Shown one piece after another: positions 21,601-31,696 of a DNA stretch of 64,000 nt. This DNA comes from Adiantum capillus-veneris (taxonomy: Eukaryota; Streptophyta; Polypodiopsida; Polypodiales; Pteridaceae). A program made the position numbers and the translations under genes. Within the stretch, counting starts at the first letter, position 1. Every line of letters begins with the position of its first letter. The DNA is taken from contig CM043968.1 in assembly GCA_014529385.2 (NCBI GenBank), positions 24,306,513 through 24,370,512 on the forward strand, written 5' to 3'. A model generated the notes under the pieces. The model saw only the letters and a list, made by a program, of their open reading frames with translations. It was not told the DNA's origin and searched no databases.

Positions 21601-22600
21601 AAAGAAGGCTAAGGATGGCAGTTGGCTGATCCTTATTTTGTATGTGGATGACATGTTGATTGCTGGCAAACACTTGGAAGAAATTTCAGCTTTGAAGTCA
21701 AAGATGGCAAAATCGTTTGACATGAAAGACATGGGTGAGGCCAGTCATATACTTGGTATGCGCATTGAGAGAGACAGATCAAAGAAGTTGATTTGGTTAT
21801 CTCAAACAGAGTATATTGACAAGGTTTTGCAACGTTTCAATATGGAGAAGGGAAAGGCATTGAGTGTTCCATTGCCACCATATGTGAAACTTAGCAAACA
21901 AGATTGTCCTGTGTCTGAGGAAGAAAAGGCTGAAATGGATAAGATTCCATATGCGTCTGCAGTGGGTAGTTTGATGTATGCAATGATTGCTACACGTCCG
22001 GATATTGCATTTGCAGTGGGAGTGGTTAGCAGATATATGTCAAATCCCAGCAAGAAACATTGGGAGGCAGTGAAAGGTATCATGAGATACTTAAAACATA
22101 CAAAGAGTATGCGCATATGCTATGGTAGTCAGGATTTGAGTGTCAGAGGATACACTGACTCAGATTATGCAGGAGACTTGGATAAGAGGAGATCTACATC
22201 AGGCTATGTCTTTACATTGGCTGGAGGTGCCATATCATGGCGATCTCGATTACAAGATTGTGTTACGCAGTCTACTACAGAAGCTGAGTATGTTGCAGCA
22301 AATGAGGCATGCAAAGAAGCTATTTGGCTTGGTAGATTGGTTGCAGACTTGGGAATCAATGCAGATATGCCAGAGTTATATTGTGATAGTCAAAGTGCTA
22401 TACAATTGGCAAAGAATCCAGTGTTCCATTCGAAGACTAAGCATATTGATGTGAAGTATCACTTCATTAGGGAAGTACTTGAAGACAAGCAGATACAACT
22501 GCTGAAGATCCACACCAAGGACAATCCTGCTGATCTACTCACAAAGGGACTTCCAGGAGAGGGCTTTGTGCATTGTCGTGAGTTATTGGGCATTGGATAG
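18626..22600 (+). CDS. Copia gag-pol polyprotein, intact
   Basis: 1324 aa in one frame. Order: gag (about residues 1-230), CCHC zinc knuckle CYHCGKKGHMKRDC (about 239), aspartic protease WIIDSGASLHVSPH with catalytic Asp near 322, gag-pre-integrase with a LWHRRLGHMSKRGM histidine pair (about 448) and CEHC, integrase core with D (LVHSDLCGPM, about 510), D (TDNGGEY, about 573) and E (NGVAERMNRT, about 610), RT from about 840 with catalytic YVDDM at about 1006-1010, RNase H with D (TDSDYAGD, about 1177), E (TTEAEY) and D (YCDSQSA), ending ADLLTKGL. All catalytic residues are present and there are no stops. The start ATG chosen is the first in frame, with a second Met three codons later. It probably acts in virus-like particles in the cytoplasm followed by nuclear integration. 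Confidence 0.97.
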   Translation: MADMASSHSETLYNIKNLDGTNFPFWKKQIWQVLVQKKQVKPLKLKGERPEFMAEDEWEELDELACSTIMLTLAENVYFNVAEETTAYGVWQKLCDMYEKQSAASQIYWLKKLVDLKMKEGTAMSNHLNEFHSIFSQLTAQEIVFPDSVKAMFLLITLPDSWDTFRTALSNSVAPEGLTSANVEGSLLTEEVNRKNIDKGKGNSALVVRGRQQFKEKKGKKAQNRSKSRDSKSKDDIECYHCGKKGHMKRDCTKWKQEKGKTKSFEQDEKKSSVKIEEVNVTGSGSDSDSGIAAGDIFLTSNLDSVFLTAEDGHAMSDWIIDSGASLHVSPHKEWFTSYVATKDYVRLGNEQVCDILGVGDVQLKFQNGSSLWLKNVRHVRAIRKSLISTGKLDDAGYVTVFGNSAWKISKGSMTVAHGSKSGTLYTLHVSEVKNHVINVIEQPSVSLWHRRLGHMSKRGMEILSHYGYLPGFSFQDFEFCEHCVYGKQTQEPHRSKRNRRDERLALVHSDLCGPMPSLSLGGATYFCTFIDDYSRKVWVYFLKHKDEVLKVFKTFLQLVENQSGQKLKCLRTDNGGEYVSKAFQDFCEAKGIKRELTAPYNPSQNGVAERMNRTIQEKVRSMLSNAELPDGFWAEAVATAVHLINRSPSRVLDKSAVAEMLWTGKAPSYKHLRVFGCEAYSHIPKEFRNKLEPKSKKCIFLGYGESGEMGYRLWDPESRKLIRSNDVHFNEAKFHAKPEKTEEIRRVVFREDGPSASTSRQHGQAQEQPIVAREAESVVVRRSERVSKPPDRYVPSLNYVMLTDCGEPSCYKEALQVVDLKKWQLAMQSEMTALHKNQTWKLVKLPQGKKALPCKWVYRYKITAHDSQPKYKARLVAKGFKQEQGIDFDEVFSPVVKMTTLRCFLALVAILDLVLHQMDVKTAFLHGDLDVEIYMQKPEGFVEKGMEHLVCQLLKSLYSLKQSPRAWYHKFHQFMLSQGYKHSEFDHCLYTKKAKDGSWLILILYVDDMLIAGKHLEEISALKSKMAKSFDMKDMGEASHILGMRIERDRSKKLIWLSQTEYIDKVLQRFNMEKGKALSVPLPPYVKLSKQDCPVSEEEKAEMDKIPYASAVGSLMYAMIATRPDIAFAVGVVSRYMSNPSKKHWEAVKGIMRYLKHTKSMRICYGSQDLSVRGYTDSDYAGDLDKRRSTSGYVFTLAGGAISWRSRLQDCVTQSTTEAEYVAANEACKEAIWLGRLVADLGINADMPELYCDSQSAIQLAKNPVFHSKTKHIDVKYHFIREVLEDKQIQLLKIHTKDNPADLLTKGLPGEGFVHCRELLGIG

Positions 22601-22684
22601 ATGGTAGCCATGTAAATCTTTGTACATTTATGTTCATAGATTTACAGTTACTTAAAGTGCCACATTGGACTTTAAGTGGGAGGT

Positions 22685-22906
22685 TGTTGGGATTAAAGCC
22701 CAAGTGGCCTCTTATGCGGATATGGCCGGCCGCCCGCCTAACTCACTTACCTCTAACTCTTTGTATATACTAACATATTCTTTGTGAATACTAAGGATTT
22801 TGGGAGATAACCCTTCTAACAGATCTCTGCGTACTGTGTACTATGTAAGCTCACTGTGTGTGTGTGTGAGAGAGAGAGTCGACCCACGCTCCGCTCCGCG
22901 ACTTCA
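22685..22906 (+). repeat. 3' LTR of young Copia
   Basis: 222 bp, one difference from the 5' LTR. It ends TTCA before the second ACAAC. Confidence 0.95.
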
Positions 22907-22952
22907 ACAACTGCAAGTGACACCAATGCTAGTATATCACTGTACTCCAGCT

Positions 22953-23063
22953 ACCTGTACCTGTGTGAATCACCTGTACCTGTACCTGTCTCTGTAACCT
23001 GTAACTTGTAACTTGTAACCTGTAACCTGTAACCTGTAATCTGCAACCTGCAACCTGTAATCC
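22953..23063. repeat. Heptamer tandem repeat, CTGTAAC type
   Basis: About a dozen imperfect units of CTGTAAC, TTGTAAC and CTGTACC follow each other in the leader of the Gypsy TR-GAG element, within 70 bp of its primer site. The unit is not the plant telomere heptamer. Confidence 0.75.
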
Positions 23064-23111
23064 CGAAGCTCGAAGCTCGAAGCAGAAGGTACTCGAAGAA
23101 GATCCTCCGTG

Positions 23112-23126
23112 GGGGCGCCAAAAGAA
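23112..23126 (-). promoter_or_regulatory. Primer binding site of Gypsy TR-GAG
   Basis: On the minus strand, TTCTTTTGGCGCCCC follows the LTR end. TGGCGCC is the usual Ty3/Gypsy primer site core. Confidence 0.75.
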
Positions 23127-24283
23127 TGTGAGCGGGATGAAAACACACACAGCGTCTCTATAACGACCCGTCACACACTCTTGGGATGATACACACACAC
23201 ATTATGGGGCACCACTCGGCTTACACAACCAGCCTGGACGAGACAGGAAACACACAGACGGAGTGAGAAGAGAGAGATTTCCCACTTGCCCACTCAACAC
23301 TCACACATACACACTCACACACACACACACTCTCAATTCAGCTCAAAGGAGGAAAATTGCTGTTGTTTAGACTCAATGAAGCTCAACCCAACACCAATGG
23401 GGAAAATAGTTTACACAGTATTGAGGAAATACACCAGATACAACCACAAAGTTAAGCAGAGGCTTCACTCACCGGAGAAGATTACACAGAAAAACAACAG
23501 AAAATATGTGAGGAATTTGGCAAAATGGACAGCGCCATTGAATCTGGAACGCCCAAAAACCCCACCCTACAATGTCACAGTGCTCAAATCCGACCTCGGA
23601 TGAGCAGTTTAGGGCCAAAAAATGCTCGAAAAACAGCAAAAAAACACTTGCGGATGTTCCTCCTCTATTCTCCACTTTTTTTCTGGTCTTCTCTCTCTTT
23701 TTTCAGTTCCCACACTTAGCTTTATTAGTTGGGCAGCCGTGGCCTTTTAGATGACCTCAAACGGACCCCGAACAAGCCAAAAACTGACCTCGCAGTGCAT
23801 AGTTGTCACCTTTTTGAAACATCCGCACACCTGGCACTCAGTTTTTCCAAATAATGCATCCCGCAACCATGTGAAGTGGCCCCAAAAATTGGTCCTCATG
23901 ATGACCTTCTGCATAAGTATCACAAGAAAACACCCACGTCGTGTCCATACTTCTCCGCGTGCAAGTATTGACCCTGTTCGAGACCCTGTTCGACCTCCCG
24001 ACGCCACTCGATGCCATCTGACGCACCTGCTTACCTCATGTCGTCGGCCCGTAGATAGCTTCCTCGAGAAGTTTTACGCGCTACCAACTCCTCCTTATTG
24101 TAGAAAAAACACACTGGTACTGGTAATGATGAAAATCGATGCACTATGTACATGGTGTCCTACCTGTACACATGTGGGCTCCACGTAACCACCTGGCTCT
24201 GGAAAATGGGCAATCCTTTATTCGATGCACCATGCATGAGTATGTACATATGCACAATCCCTTGCTCCAAAAAACTCCTGACA
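23127..24283 (-). repeat. 5' LTR of the gag/protease Gypsy
   Basis: 1157 bp, colinear with 13050-14206. It has a short extra duplication 'gaccctgttcgagaccctgttcg' at about 23970-23993. Confidence 0.9.
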
Positions 24284-24287
24284 ACGC

Positions 24288-24631
24288 ATGCGGATGGAAT
24301 ATAATTCCATTTTTAAACTCATTTTTGAATACTTAGCTTTGGCACTGAAAAGCTTCTCTAACTCTATCCAGGCAGCACTTGAAGAATCAACATCGTCCAA
24401 ATAATGAATAAAATCATCTTCTAAGGAGGTTAGGATAATACCAAAAGCTTGTTCGTCTTTCCTTTGTAGCTCAGCAGATAATGCCCTTGTAACTGTAGCG
24501 GATGTTCCAAATTCGTTGGCTGCGAGAGGCTTGACCATGTTCCATAAGTTTTTCCGCATCAAATAGCCTTTAACTTTGATCTGCCAAGTGTGGAAGCTGG
24601 ATCCATTGAACTTGTTGACTTTTGATGCCAT
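24288..24631 (-). pseudogene. Copia gag, N-terminal half (gag-only Copia)
   Basis: Starts at the ATG at 24631 (MASKVNKFNGSSFHTWQ), a standard Copia gag start. It continues through MLWNMVKPL-like, LEKLFSAKAKYSKMSLKME and stops being gag at the Gypsy LTR boundary (24287). The remainder is at 12461-13049. About 590 bp of leader separate it from the LTR at 25224. Confidence 0.8.
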
Positions 24632-25223
24632 ATTCAATATGTCAATGATAGCTTTATACTGGCGAAGGTAAGTAATGTCCGTCAAAGCTTCGACAACAAT
24701 TGAATATTTGAGAGTCAATTTTAAGTAATCGAACCTTTGAAAAGCATCTTTGATAACAATTGAATTTCTAAAAATTCTGCACACTAGTAAAATGTTGTAG
24801 TCGTAGCACACCGGAATACAAGGCTCAACTCAAGTATGCACAGAGACATATAGGAGCAATGTGAGTGTGTATGTAGGAAACATGGCTTAGATAGGAAGGG
24901 TGGACAAAAGATTGGATGGGCAGTTCATGAATTTAATTTAATGGTATGAAACACAAGGCAAGCTTTCATGAAAACACCAAAACAGTGAGCTGCATGCTGC
25001 GCCAGGCTTGATATCTTTGTACCTGCTCATGGGTGAGAGATTTGAGCCCCTTACACAAACAGATTTTTGCTATCTTCCCTAGGCGCTTCTGATGAGCCCA
25101 AAACCAAGTGTTTTGATGAAGGTCAAACCTCAACGATTTCTTCAAGCAGGAGACTGTTCACATGGCAGCTGCTTCTTCTTCTTTGCACGGTTATGGCCGG
25201 GAAGACCTTGCTCTGATACCAAT

Positions 25224-25579
<356 letters not shown>

Positions 25580-25584
25580 ACAAG

Positions 25585-26086
25585 GACCGAACCTGTAAAC
25601 CAAATCATGCTTGCAATGTTTCTCTAATTGACGATGCAAAAGTATGGTGGAAACAACATTGGAAGGACTTGGGTGTTTCAGGATCTTCTAAGTCTTGGGA
25701 GGATATAAAATAAGCAGTTACAACACAATATCTTCCACCCACTCATCGTGACGTAAAAGTGAATGAGTTCTCTGCTCTAAAACAACTATCCTTATCGGTG
25801 GGAGAGTACTAATCCAAATTTGTTACCTTGCGAAGGTATGCCCCAAAAATGTCCATTGAGAAATAGGTAGCACAATTTTGTCAAGGACTGAATCATCCCT
25901 TGGATACCCGTCTTGAAGCAATGAGGCCCACATCACTTCAGGACTCTCTCTTAAGGGCAACACCTCTAGCTAAACAAATGACCATGAATCAGGGAAGAGA
26001 AGACTTTAGAAATCAAAGGGGTAGGCCCAATAATTGGAGCCCAGACCTGGTAATCAAACTTATCAACCTCACCCTGTATAGTAGCC
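25585..26086 (+). pseudogene. Gypsy gag remnant, right half
   Basis: Continues the gag cut at 11794. In broken frames it reads DDAKVWWKQHWKDLG-like, DVKVNEFSALKQLSLSVGEY, RRYAPKMS and FCQGLNHPLDTRLEAMRP, all matching the Ty3/Gypsy gag core. At least three stops and frameshifts. Ends where the LTR of element A begins. Confidence 0.8.
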
Positions 26087-26110
26087 TGTTGAAAGGTCAA
26101 CCTTTCAACA
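26087..26110. repeat. 24-bp palindrome at LTR start
   Basis: Arms TGTTGAAAGGT and ACCTTTCAACA are exact reverse complements around CA. Confidence 0.8.
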
Positions 26111-26444
26111 ACGCTTCCACAAATATTCCATAAATATTCCTCAAAGATTCTCTAAAGATTCCAAATAAAGATGCTGATGAAGTGATGAAGACGAAGATGG
26201 ATGCTGTAATGTGAAGATACAAGCTCATGGACATCATCGAATATCCCGTTATTATGATTTTGAGCCATTACGGCCACTTTTGTAATGTTTACGGGAACTT
26301 CATATTTTAAGTCGACAATTGTATTTTGGCCAGAGATGCTTGTTGGATGAGCAAAGCCAGCTCACAGTTTTGTAATTAAGCTCTATAGAAGCCTAGGGAC
26401 AAATTAGGTCATTTTGGCCGGACATTAGGTTTTCTAAGGCTTAG

Positions 26445-26452
26445 TATATAAG
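26445..26452 (+). promoter_or_regulatory. TATA box of element A LTR
   Basis: TATATAAG in the context 'ggcttagtatataagcc', about 360 bp into the LTR and followed by a purine-rich transcribed region. Confidence 0.5.
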
Positions 26453-27150
26453 CCAAAACCTAAAGCTTTGTAAAGAGACTTCTAATAATATGATCTTCTT
26501 TGTCGTTGGGAGATTGCGAGAGAGTGAGAGAGTGTGTGTGTGTGCTACAGGAGCTACGGTGGTCGGAATCACAAACGGAGAGCAGCAGTGTGTTGCCCAT
26601 GAGGAGAGCTACGCGTTGATGCTTACATCATGCGCGTTCGTCTGTGTTTTGCAGATTCACCCGCGAGCTACTTTTGGAGTTTCGGTGAGTAACTGTTGTC
26701 CGTTTTTGCATTTCAGCATATCCACGCGATCAAAGCGAGTAGAGCTACACATTAGGCACTTTAGTTTTCAAAAACGTCGACCTGCAAAAATTGGCCAGAC
26801 ATCCTACGCGTTTTCTGCACGGAGGGTATTGGGTAGGTTTTTTGGTCACGGACCTTAGGGAGAGTGGCCTATTGGTGTTGATAGGATATCCCTCAAGTTT
26901 CGTAACGTTTTGAGAATGTCTAATGGGCTTTTGGCTTGCGGTAGCATCATAGGAGACTCTCACATTCACAGAACCGATGGCATGTAGATTTGATATCTCT
27001 GTAGGAAGTAATCATTAGTCGGTCGAGTAGAGGTTGACACCTTTTGCTTGCTTCCACGCGTCTGCAGGTCGAGCTCCGTCCTCAGTTGACAATTATATGT
27101 TAGGTGAGTTCTCACTATGCTGACGTCCCTCGTGGCGTATCTGTTCAACA

Positions 27151-27170
27151 TTGGCGTCGTTGCCGGGGAC
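27151..27170 (+). promoter_or_regulatory. Primer binding site of element A
   Basis: TTGGCGTCGTTGCCGGGG directly follows TTCAACA. It differs by one base from the TGGCGCCGTTGCCGGGG site common in plant Ty3/Gypsy elements of the Tat/Athila type. Confidence 0.8.
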
Positions 27171-30100
27171 GAGGGCCCTAAGTAGGTGACCGAGACTAGT
27201 CCTTGAGGATAGAGGTCCCTCTGGCTTGCCAGAGAACTATTTTACATTTAGATAGGATCAGAGGGTGGTGGACTCTCTAGGTCTTAGGAGGAGTCTAGGG
27301 AGCGTGTGTCTGGCCTAGATCCTTCGTCTTAGGTAGTAGTAGATTGTGGTGTAGAGAGTAGGAGTTGGAGTGGTAGATGTGGTGGTAGGTTGACTTGAGA
27401 GTTCGTGTGAGGCCAGAAAGCAACCAAGACATCAAAATCACCATCTCACATGATGAGTAGGAGTAGGGTAAGTAGGATATCTTGATTGTTGATCTAGAGT
27501 ACTTTATGCATGTCTTATTTGCTGCTAGGCTCATCAGAGAAGTGAGAAACGCTAAGTAGGAAAGACGGTAAACTGTCTTTGGAAGCTGATTTGAAGTCCA
27601 AAAGTTTCTGTGATTATTGCTGAGAGCTCTACAGAGCATAGGGAGTACTATTGCCAGAAAAAATTTTCATTTTAAGACAGTAGACATCCTACGCGTAGGA
27701 TGTCTCTAGGGCACTTTTGGCAGGGAATTTGGGGAAACTAAGGTTACCAGTGGGTTCAGAGGGTAGGTTTTACCCTAGTAACATATTGACTTGAGTGTTT
27801 TTTCCTATTTTTGTTGACCAAAAGCCAAAAGGCAGAGTCAGAAAACGTAAAATTTCAGGAAAGGCTTAAATTGAGTGATTTTTGCATGTTTTTGCAATTG
27901 TGAAGCATCTTGCACTTGCTGAGAGCATAAGGAAGCATCAGGGACACTTCAGTATGAAAAAACAAGCAGTAGACATCCTACGCGTAGAATGTCTACAGGG
28001 TGATCTGGGCACTTTTTGGAAAATCTGAGGTTACCAGTGTGTTTAGAAGGTAGGTTCTACCCTATTTTCACATGGAAAGTGGAAATTTGACCAAATTTTG
28101 ACAAATCAAAGACAAAAGACGAGAATTGCCAGACATCCTACCCAAATTGTGTCCAAGGCCTAATTTTGAGACCAAACCATAGGATGACTCCAAAGGCATG
28201 TTCTAAATGTTGTATTGAGTGCATGTGATAAATTTCATCTCATTTGGGTCACTAAAAGGAAGATTGAACAGAATTTAGCATTTTTTACTGAAAAAGGCAA
28301 GAATAGCTAGTTTTGGGGTCTTTTGACATCCAAACTCAAATCTAAGCATACCAGTGGGTTGCTGAAGACTAGGGGAATCTTTGGTCCAAGTTGGGGTTCA
28401 TTCTGAGCAAAAAGACATCCTACACGTAGGATGTCTCCTGCATGATTTTGAGACCAAAATTCTACTGTGACCATACCATGCTGTCATATAGCCTTAGATA
28501 AGCTTCCTCGGTAAATTTGGTCCAATTTGGAGTTGATTTGACTTGGGAATTCATTAGAACAGACATAAGGCTTTTGGAACATATTCTTGATCATTTGACC
28601 AACCTATAGGTGTCAGAATCAAAAAGTAAAAATAGCTGTGAGTTTAGCACATCAAGGGGAAGCTACAGTGCAAGTTTGAGCTGAAAGAGAGCAAAAAGAC
28701 ATCCTACGCGTAGGATGTCTCCAGGGTCATAAAGTGGTCGAAATTCTACTTTGGCCATATAGGGAGGTTCTAAGTGTCTCAAGGATTCCAGAACTTTTTA
28801 AAAAAAAGTAAATTTGGACCTTGTTTGGCCTATTTACCAAGCAAAGACAAGAATTGTCAGACATCCTATTCTTGGAGTGCACTAGAAGCTTATGCAACTT
28901 AAATCTTGACCTATTGGCATCGAAATTCAAATCTAAGCATACCATTGGGTTATTGAGCACTAGGAGAATCTTGGGATCAAGTTTGGACAAAATCTAAGCA
29001 GTTAGACATCCTACGCGTAGGATGTCTCCAGCTTGATTTAGGACTCCAAACCAACCTATGAGCACACCACTGTGATCAACACATCAAGGAGAAGCTGGGG
29101 TGAAAATTTCAAGTCATTCTGAGCAAAAAGACATCCTACACGTAGGATGTCTCAAGGCCATTTTTAGGTCCAAATGAAATTCTGAGCATACCATTGTGTT
29201 ATTGGACTTAAGGGGAGTCTCTAGACCAAATTTTGTTAAATTCTGAGCATATAGACATCCTACGCGTAGGATGTCTCTAGGCCAATTTTAGGGTCCAACT
29301 GTAATTTTGACCATACAAGAGTGTTCACAGTGTCACAAAGATCCCAATTTTTTTAAAAAAATTGAATTTGGACTCATTTTGACCATTCTAAACTGCAATT
29401 CACTGTTTTGGCCATAACTTTCACAAACGGTATCGGATTGGAAAAGTTTTTATATCAAAACGTAGCTTGAGAGCGACACTATAGATCTTAGAGCAGAACT
29501 TGAATTGTTGATTGCTTTAGTTCAACTTTGAAAAAAACATTGTTTAAGGCCTCAAAATGCATCCGAAAGTCAAGAGTGTCTAAAACTGACAATTCGAAAG
29601 AATTGTGAGAAAACAGTCACGGTTTTGAAGACTGCTAAGTTAGCAGATTGAAACTATCTTTTGGGAAAACCATTGGTCACCCGCGGGAAGGTGTAAAAGT
29701 TAACTACGGCCTAGTGTAAAATTTGAGCGTCCATACACAAATCTAGTAGCAGTAAGACCATACACAAGGACTCTTGATTTTGCAACAACAGTCGCAAGTT
29801 TTGGAGAACTTTAACACAAGATTTTTGATAGCAAATCACTACGACTTGTGCATAATTATCTTGTGCTAGATTAAGTTTAGTTCAACTAAAAGCAAACTTG
29901 AAAGTCACTTCCGAGCTCAAGGAACAAGTGTGGCCGTCAAAGGCACATCAAGAATTTTTACATTCATTGTGAAAAAGTTTGCCAGCTAAATAGAATTTTG
30001 CAGATTGTGTGCTAAAGTGAACATAGGTTAGCTCGACTCAACAATCGCTACAAAGGGAGCAGTCACTGCAGTATAGTGGTAAGTTGCATAACTTATCACA

Positions 30101-30365
30101 GTGCTTCCACTAGATCGAGGCCTGCTAAAAAGCTCTAGGAAAAGAAAGCAGCCAGACAAGACAGTATCAACCCTGGCAAGCAAGGGAGCTAAGAAGTTCA
30201 CGCAAAGCCCAGTTCAGAAAACTCAGAGATTAAGGCATCCACAAAAGATGAAGGACCTCAAGCGAAAAAGACCGACACAAGGGTGCTAATAATTTTTATT
30301 AGCATTGAGGCAAGCAATTAGATCTATCATCGAATAGATACAACAAGGGAGTCAAGACGAAAGCA
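27171..30365 (+). other. Long untranslated leader of element A
   Basis: About 3.2 kb between primer site and first long ORF. It holds the palindrome array (27682-29276). The 29277-30100 stretch has no repeat or supported gene. A short basic ORF at 30101-30289 (62 codons, KRKQPDK-like) may be an upstream ORF or chance. Confidence 0.55.
27682..29276. repeat. Array of 24-bp palindromes in leader of element A
   Basis: Seven copies of a 24-bp palindrome: left arm AGACATCCT, centre ACGCGT, right arm AGGATGTCT. They start at 27682, 27971, 28413, 28697, 29004, 29129 and 29253. Those at 27682, 28697, 29004 and 29253 are perfect. 27971 has one arm change, and 28413 and 29129 have ACACGT in the centre. 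Half copies (left arm plus TA) start at 28131 and 28859, with another in the LTR at 26797. The flanks show a weak module with 'gagcaaaa' before and 'ccagg' after. Frequent spacings are 282-307 and 124-125 bp. Spacers look much more diverged than the palindromes. Confidence 0.95.
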
Positions 30366-31424
30366 ATGGCGTCTCAAAGGAATCAGACCAGTCAGGAAGA
30401 AGCTTCAAGTACATCCACAGAAATTACAAGAGAGCAAATTTGGATCTATCTGATTGGATACTACAAAGGACTACCATGCTATGAGGATGACAATCGGAAT
30501 TTGTACATCAAGACAAAGAAAGATACAGAGGAAACTCGGACATCTCAATATGTGGAAGTTGAAACAGCGAAGAATGTACTACACCCACATCCAGATTTCA
30601 TGGAAGACTGTCTGGGATCAATTTACATGAGGCACAGAAAATACATCGACAATGAGATAGAAATGTTGTACAAGAATCAACTTACAGAACTCTACGCATA
30701 TCCTCCAAGTATTTTTCTGTACAAAGCACAAGATGGAAAACAGAAAATTGGTACCCTCTATGAAGACGAAGACGGTCGATACTACAGGGCTGTCACAAGT
30801 CAGGAAGTTCCTGTAGAAAACAATCATTACTTTACAGCAGAAGTGTTTGGCTCAAGAGGAGAAGACTACATGTCTAAAGGTGGGAATGTATACCATCTTG
30901 TCATGGGTTTACCTCTAACTACGCACCTGGAATAATTGACACCTACAACTGTCACTACACAAATGAGTGACACACCACATGACACACAACAAGGCACAAC
31001 ACAAGACACCACATGGAAAGACACGGCACAAGTTTCGTGCACTGCACCAGCACAAGACAAAGCACAAACACACCAAATTTCACAAACAGGGAATACATCG
31101 GAAGTATCACCTATGAAGATAGCACAACTTCAAAAAGAACTAGCTCGGTCTCAAGAGCTACTTAACAGAGCACAAGAAGTCATATCATCAGGCATTAAAC
31201 AGATGCCAACATCAGATATGAAACCCTCTCGGATGGGGGGAGTTCAAACTCAACAAAGAGACCCTATCTCTTCAAGAGTGGGATTAAGAAGTCCAGCTTT
31301 ACAAGAAGCAGTGTCCTTTCAGGAGCCCAAGTGGAAATTCAAGAAGCATTGGAAGATGCCGAGCCGGAGGAGAGACCACTGGAAATTCACAATGCCCAAT
31401 GTAAAAGGTCAGGTCAAGATGTAA
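30366..31424 (+). pseudogene. Element A first ORF, one in-frame stop
   Basis: A single frame runs from the ATG at 30366 (context AAGCAATGGC) to 31424, broken only by TAA at 30933-30935. The first 189 codons give a compact, charged, Tyr-rich domain (e.g. IWIYLIGYYKGLPCYEDDN near residue 27 and MRHRKYIDNEIEMLYKNQL near 88). The second part is Thr/Gln-rich, then helical (KIAQLQKELARSQELL). I do not recognise it. Being first after the leader and before a zinc knuckle, it is inferred to be the gag-like protein of element A. The single stop could be a mutation or read-through. Confidence 0.5.
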
Positions 31425-31696
31425 TTGTGGTCGACAAATAGGATAGGCACTATGAAATAGCCGATGTGAAAAATATGGATGATTTTAGCAATTGTGGGCA
31501 ACCTGTAAGTCACATACTTGGACCCTGTCTAAAAGCACCATCAAGGGAAACGAAAAACAAAGATTCGATTCAATCTTGACCCTCGGTGCAGAACTCGCCA
31601 AAATCAACTCGGAAACATAGCCCTAAGGCTATGTAGAAGCCCCACGACAAAGACCACATACTGATTGAAGAATTAGCATTACAACTGCTAGAAAGC

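Larger units (their letters stand above)
17385..22906 (+). mobile_element. Young full-length Copia element
   Basis: 5522 bp. LTRs 17385-17606 and 22685-22906 are both 222 bp and differ at one site by eye (G in the first and A in the second within 'tgtgtact(g/a)tgtaag'). TGTTGGG...TTCA termini. A perfect target duplication ACAAC lies at 17380-17384 and 22907-22911. Primer site TGGTATCAGAGC at 17609-17620, polypurine tract AGTGGGAGG just before 22685, and one uninterrupted 1324-codon gag-pol. All parts needed for autonomous transposition are present, so insertion was recent. It sits in the leader of the Gypsy TR-GAG element. Confidence 0.97.
13050..24283 (-). mobile_element. Gag/protease-only Gypsy element (nest level 3), interrupted
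   Basis: LTRs at 13050-14206 and 23127-24283, both 1157 bp, start TGTGAGCGGG and end CTCCTGACA on the plus strand. The primer site TTTTGGCGCC (minus) abuts 23126. Flanks ACGT (13046-13049) and ACGC (24284-24287) fit a 4-bp target duplication with one change. After removing the Copia at 17385-22906, the internal part is about 3.4 kb and codes for gag and a retropepsin only, with no RT, RNase H or integrase. This matches the published class of terminal-repeat elements carrying only GAG (TR-GAG). Confidence 0.85.
26087..27150 (+). repeat. 5' LTR of element A (putative)
   Basis: The end is set by TTCAACA directly before a Gypsy-type primer site (27151). The start is placed at TGTTGAAAGG (26087) because the gag homology stops there and it mirrors the LTR end. 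It contains a TATA box TATATAAG at 26445-26452, a short (GA)n(GT)n tract at about 26517-26541 and one half-copy of the leader palindrome at 26797-26811. No partner LTR is found, so the 5' boundary is less sure. Confidence 0.6.

Noticed and set aside
27682-29276. CRISPR-like array
   Set aside because: Regular repeats with spacers invite the idea, but the repeats are perfect palindromes, spacings vary (124-442 bp), spacers resemble each other and the setting is a plant LTR leader.
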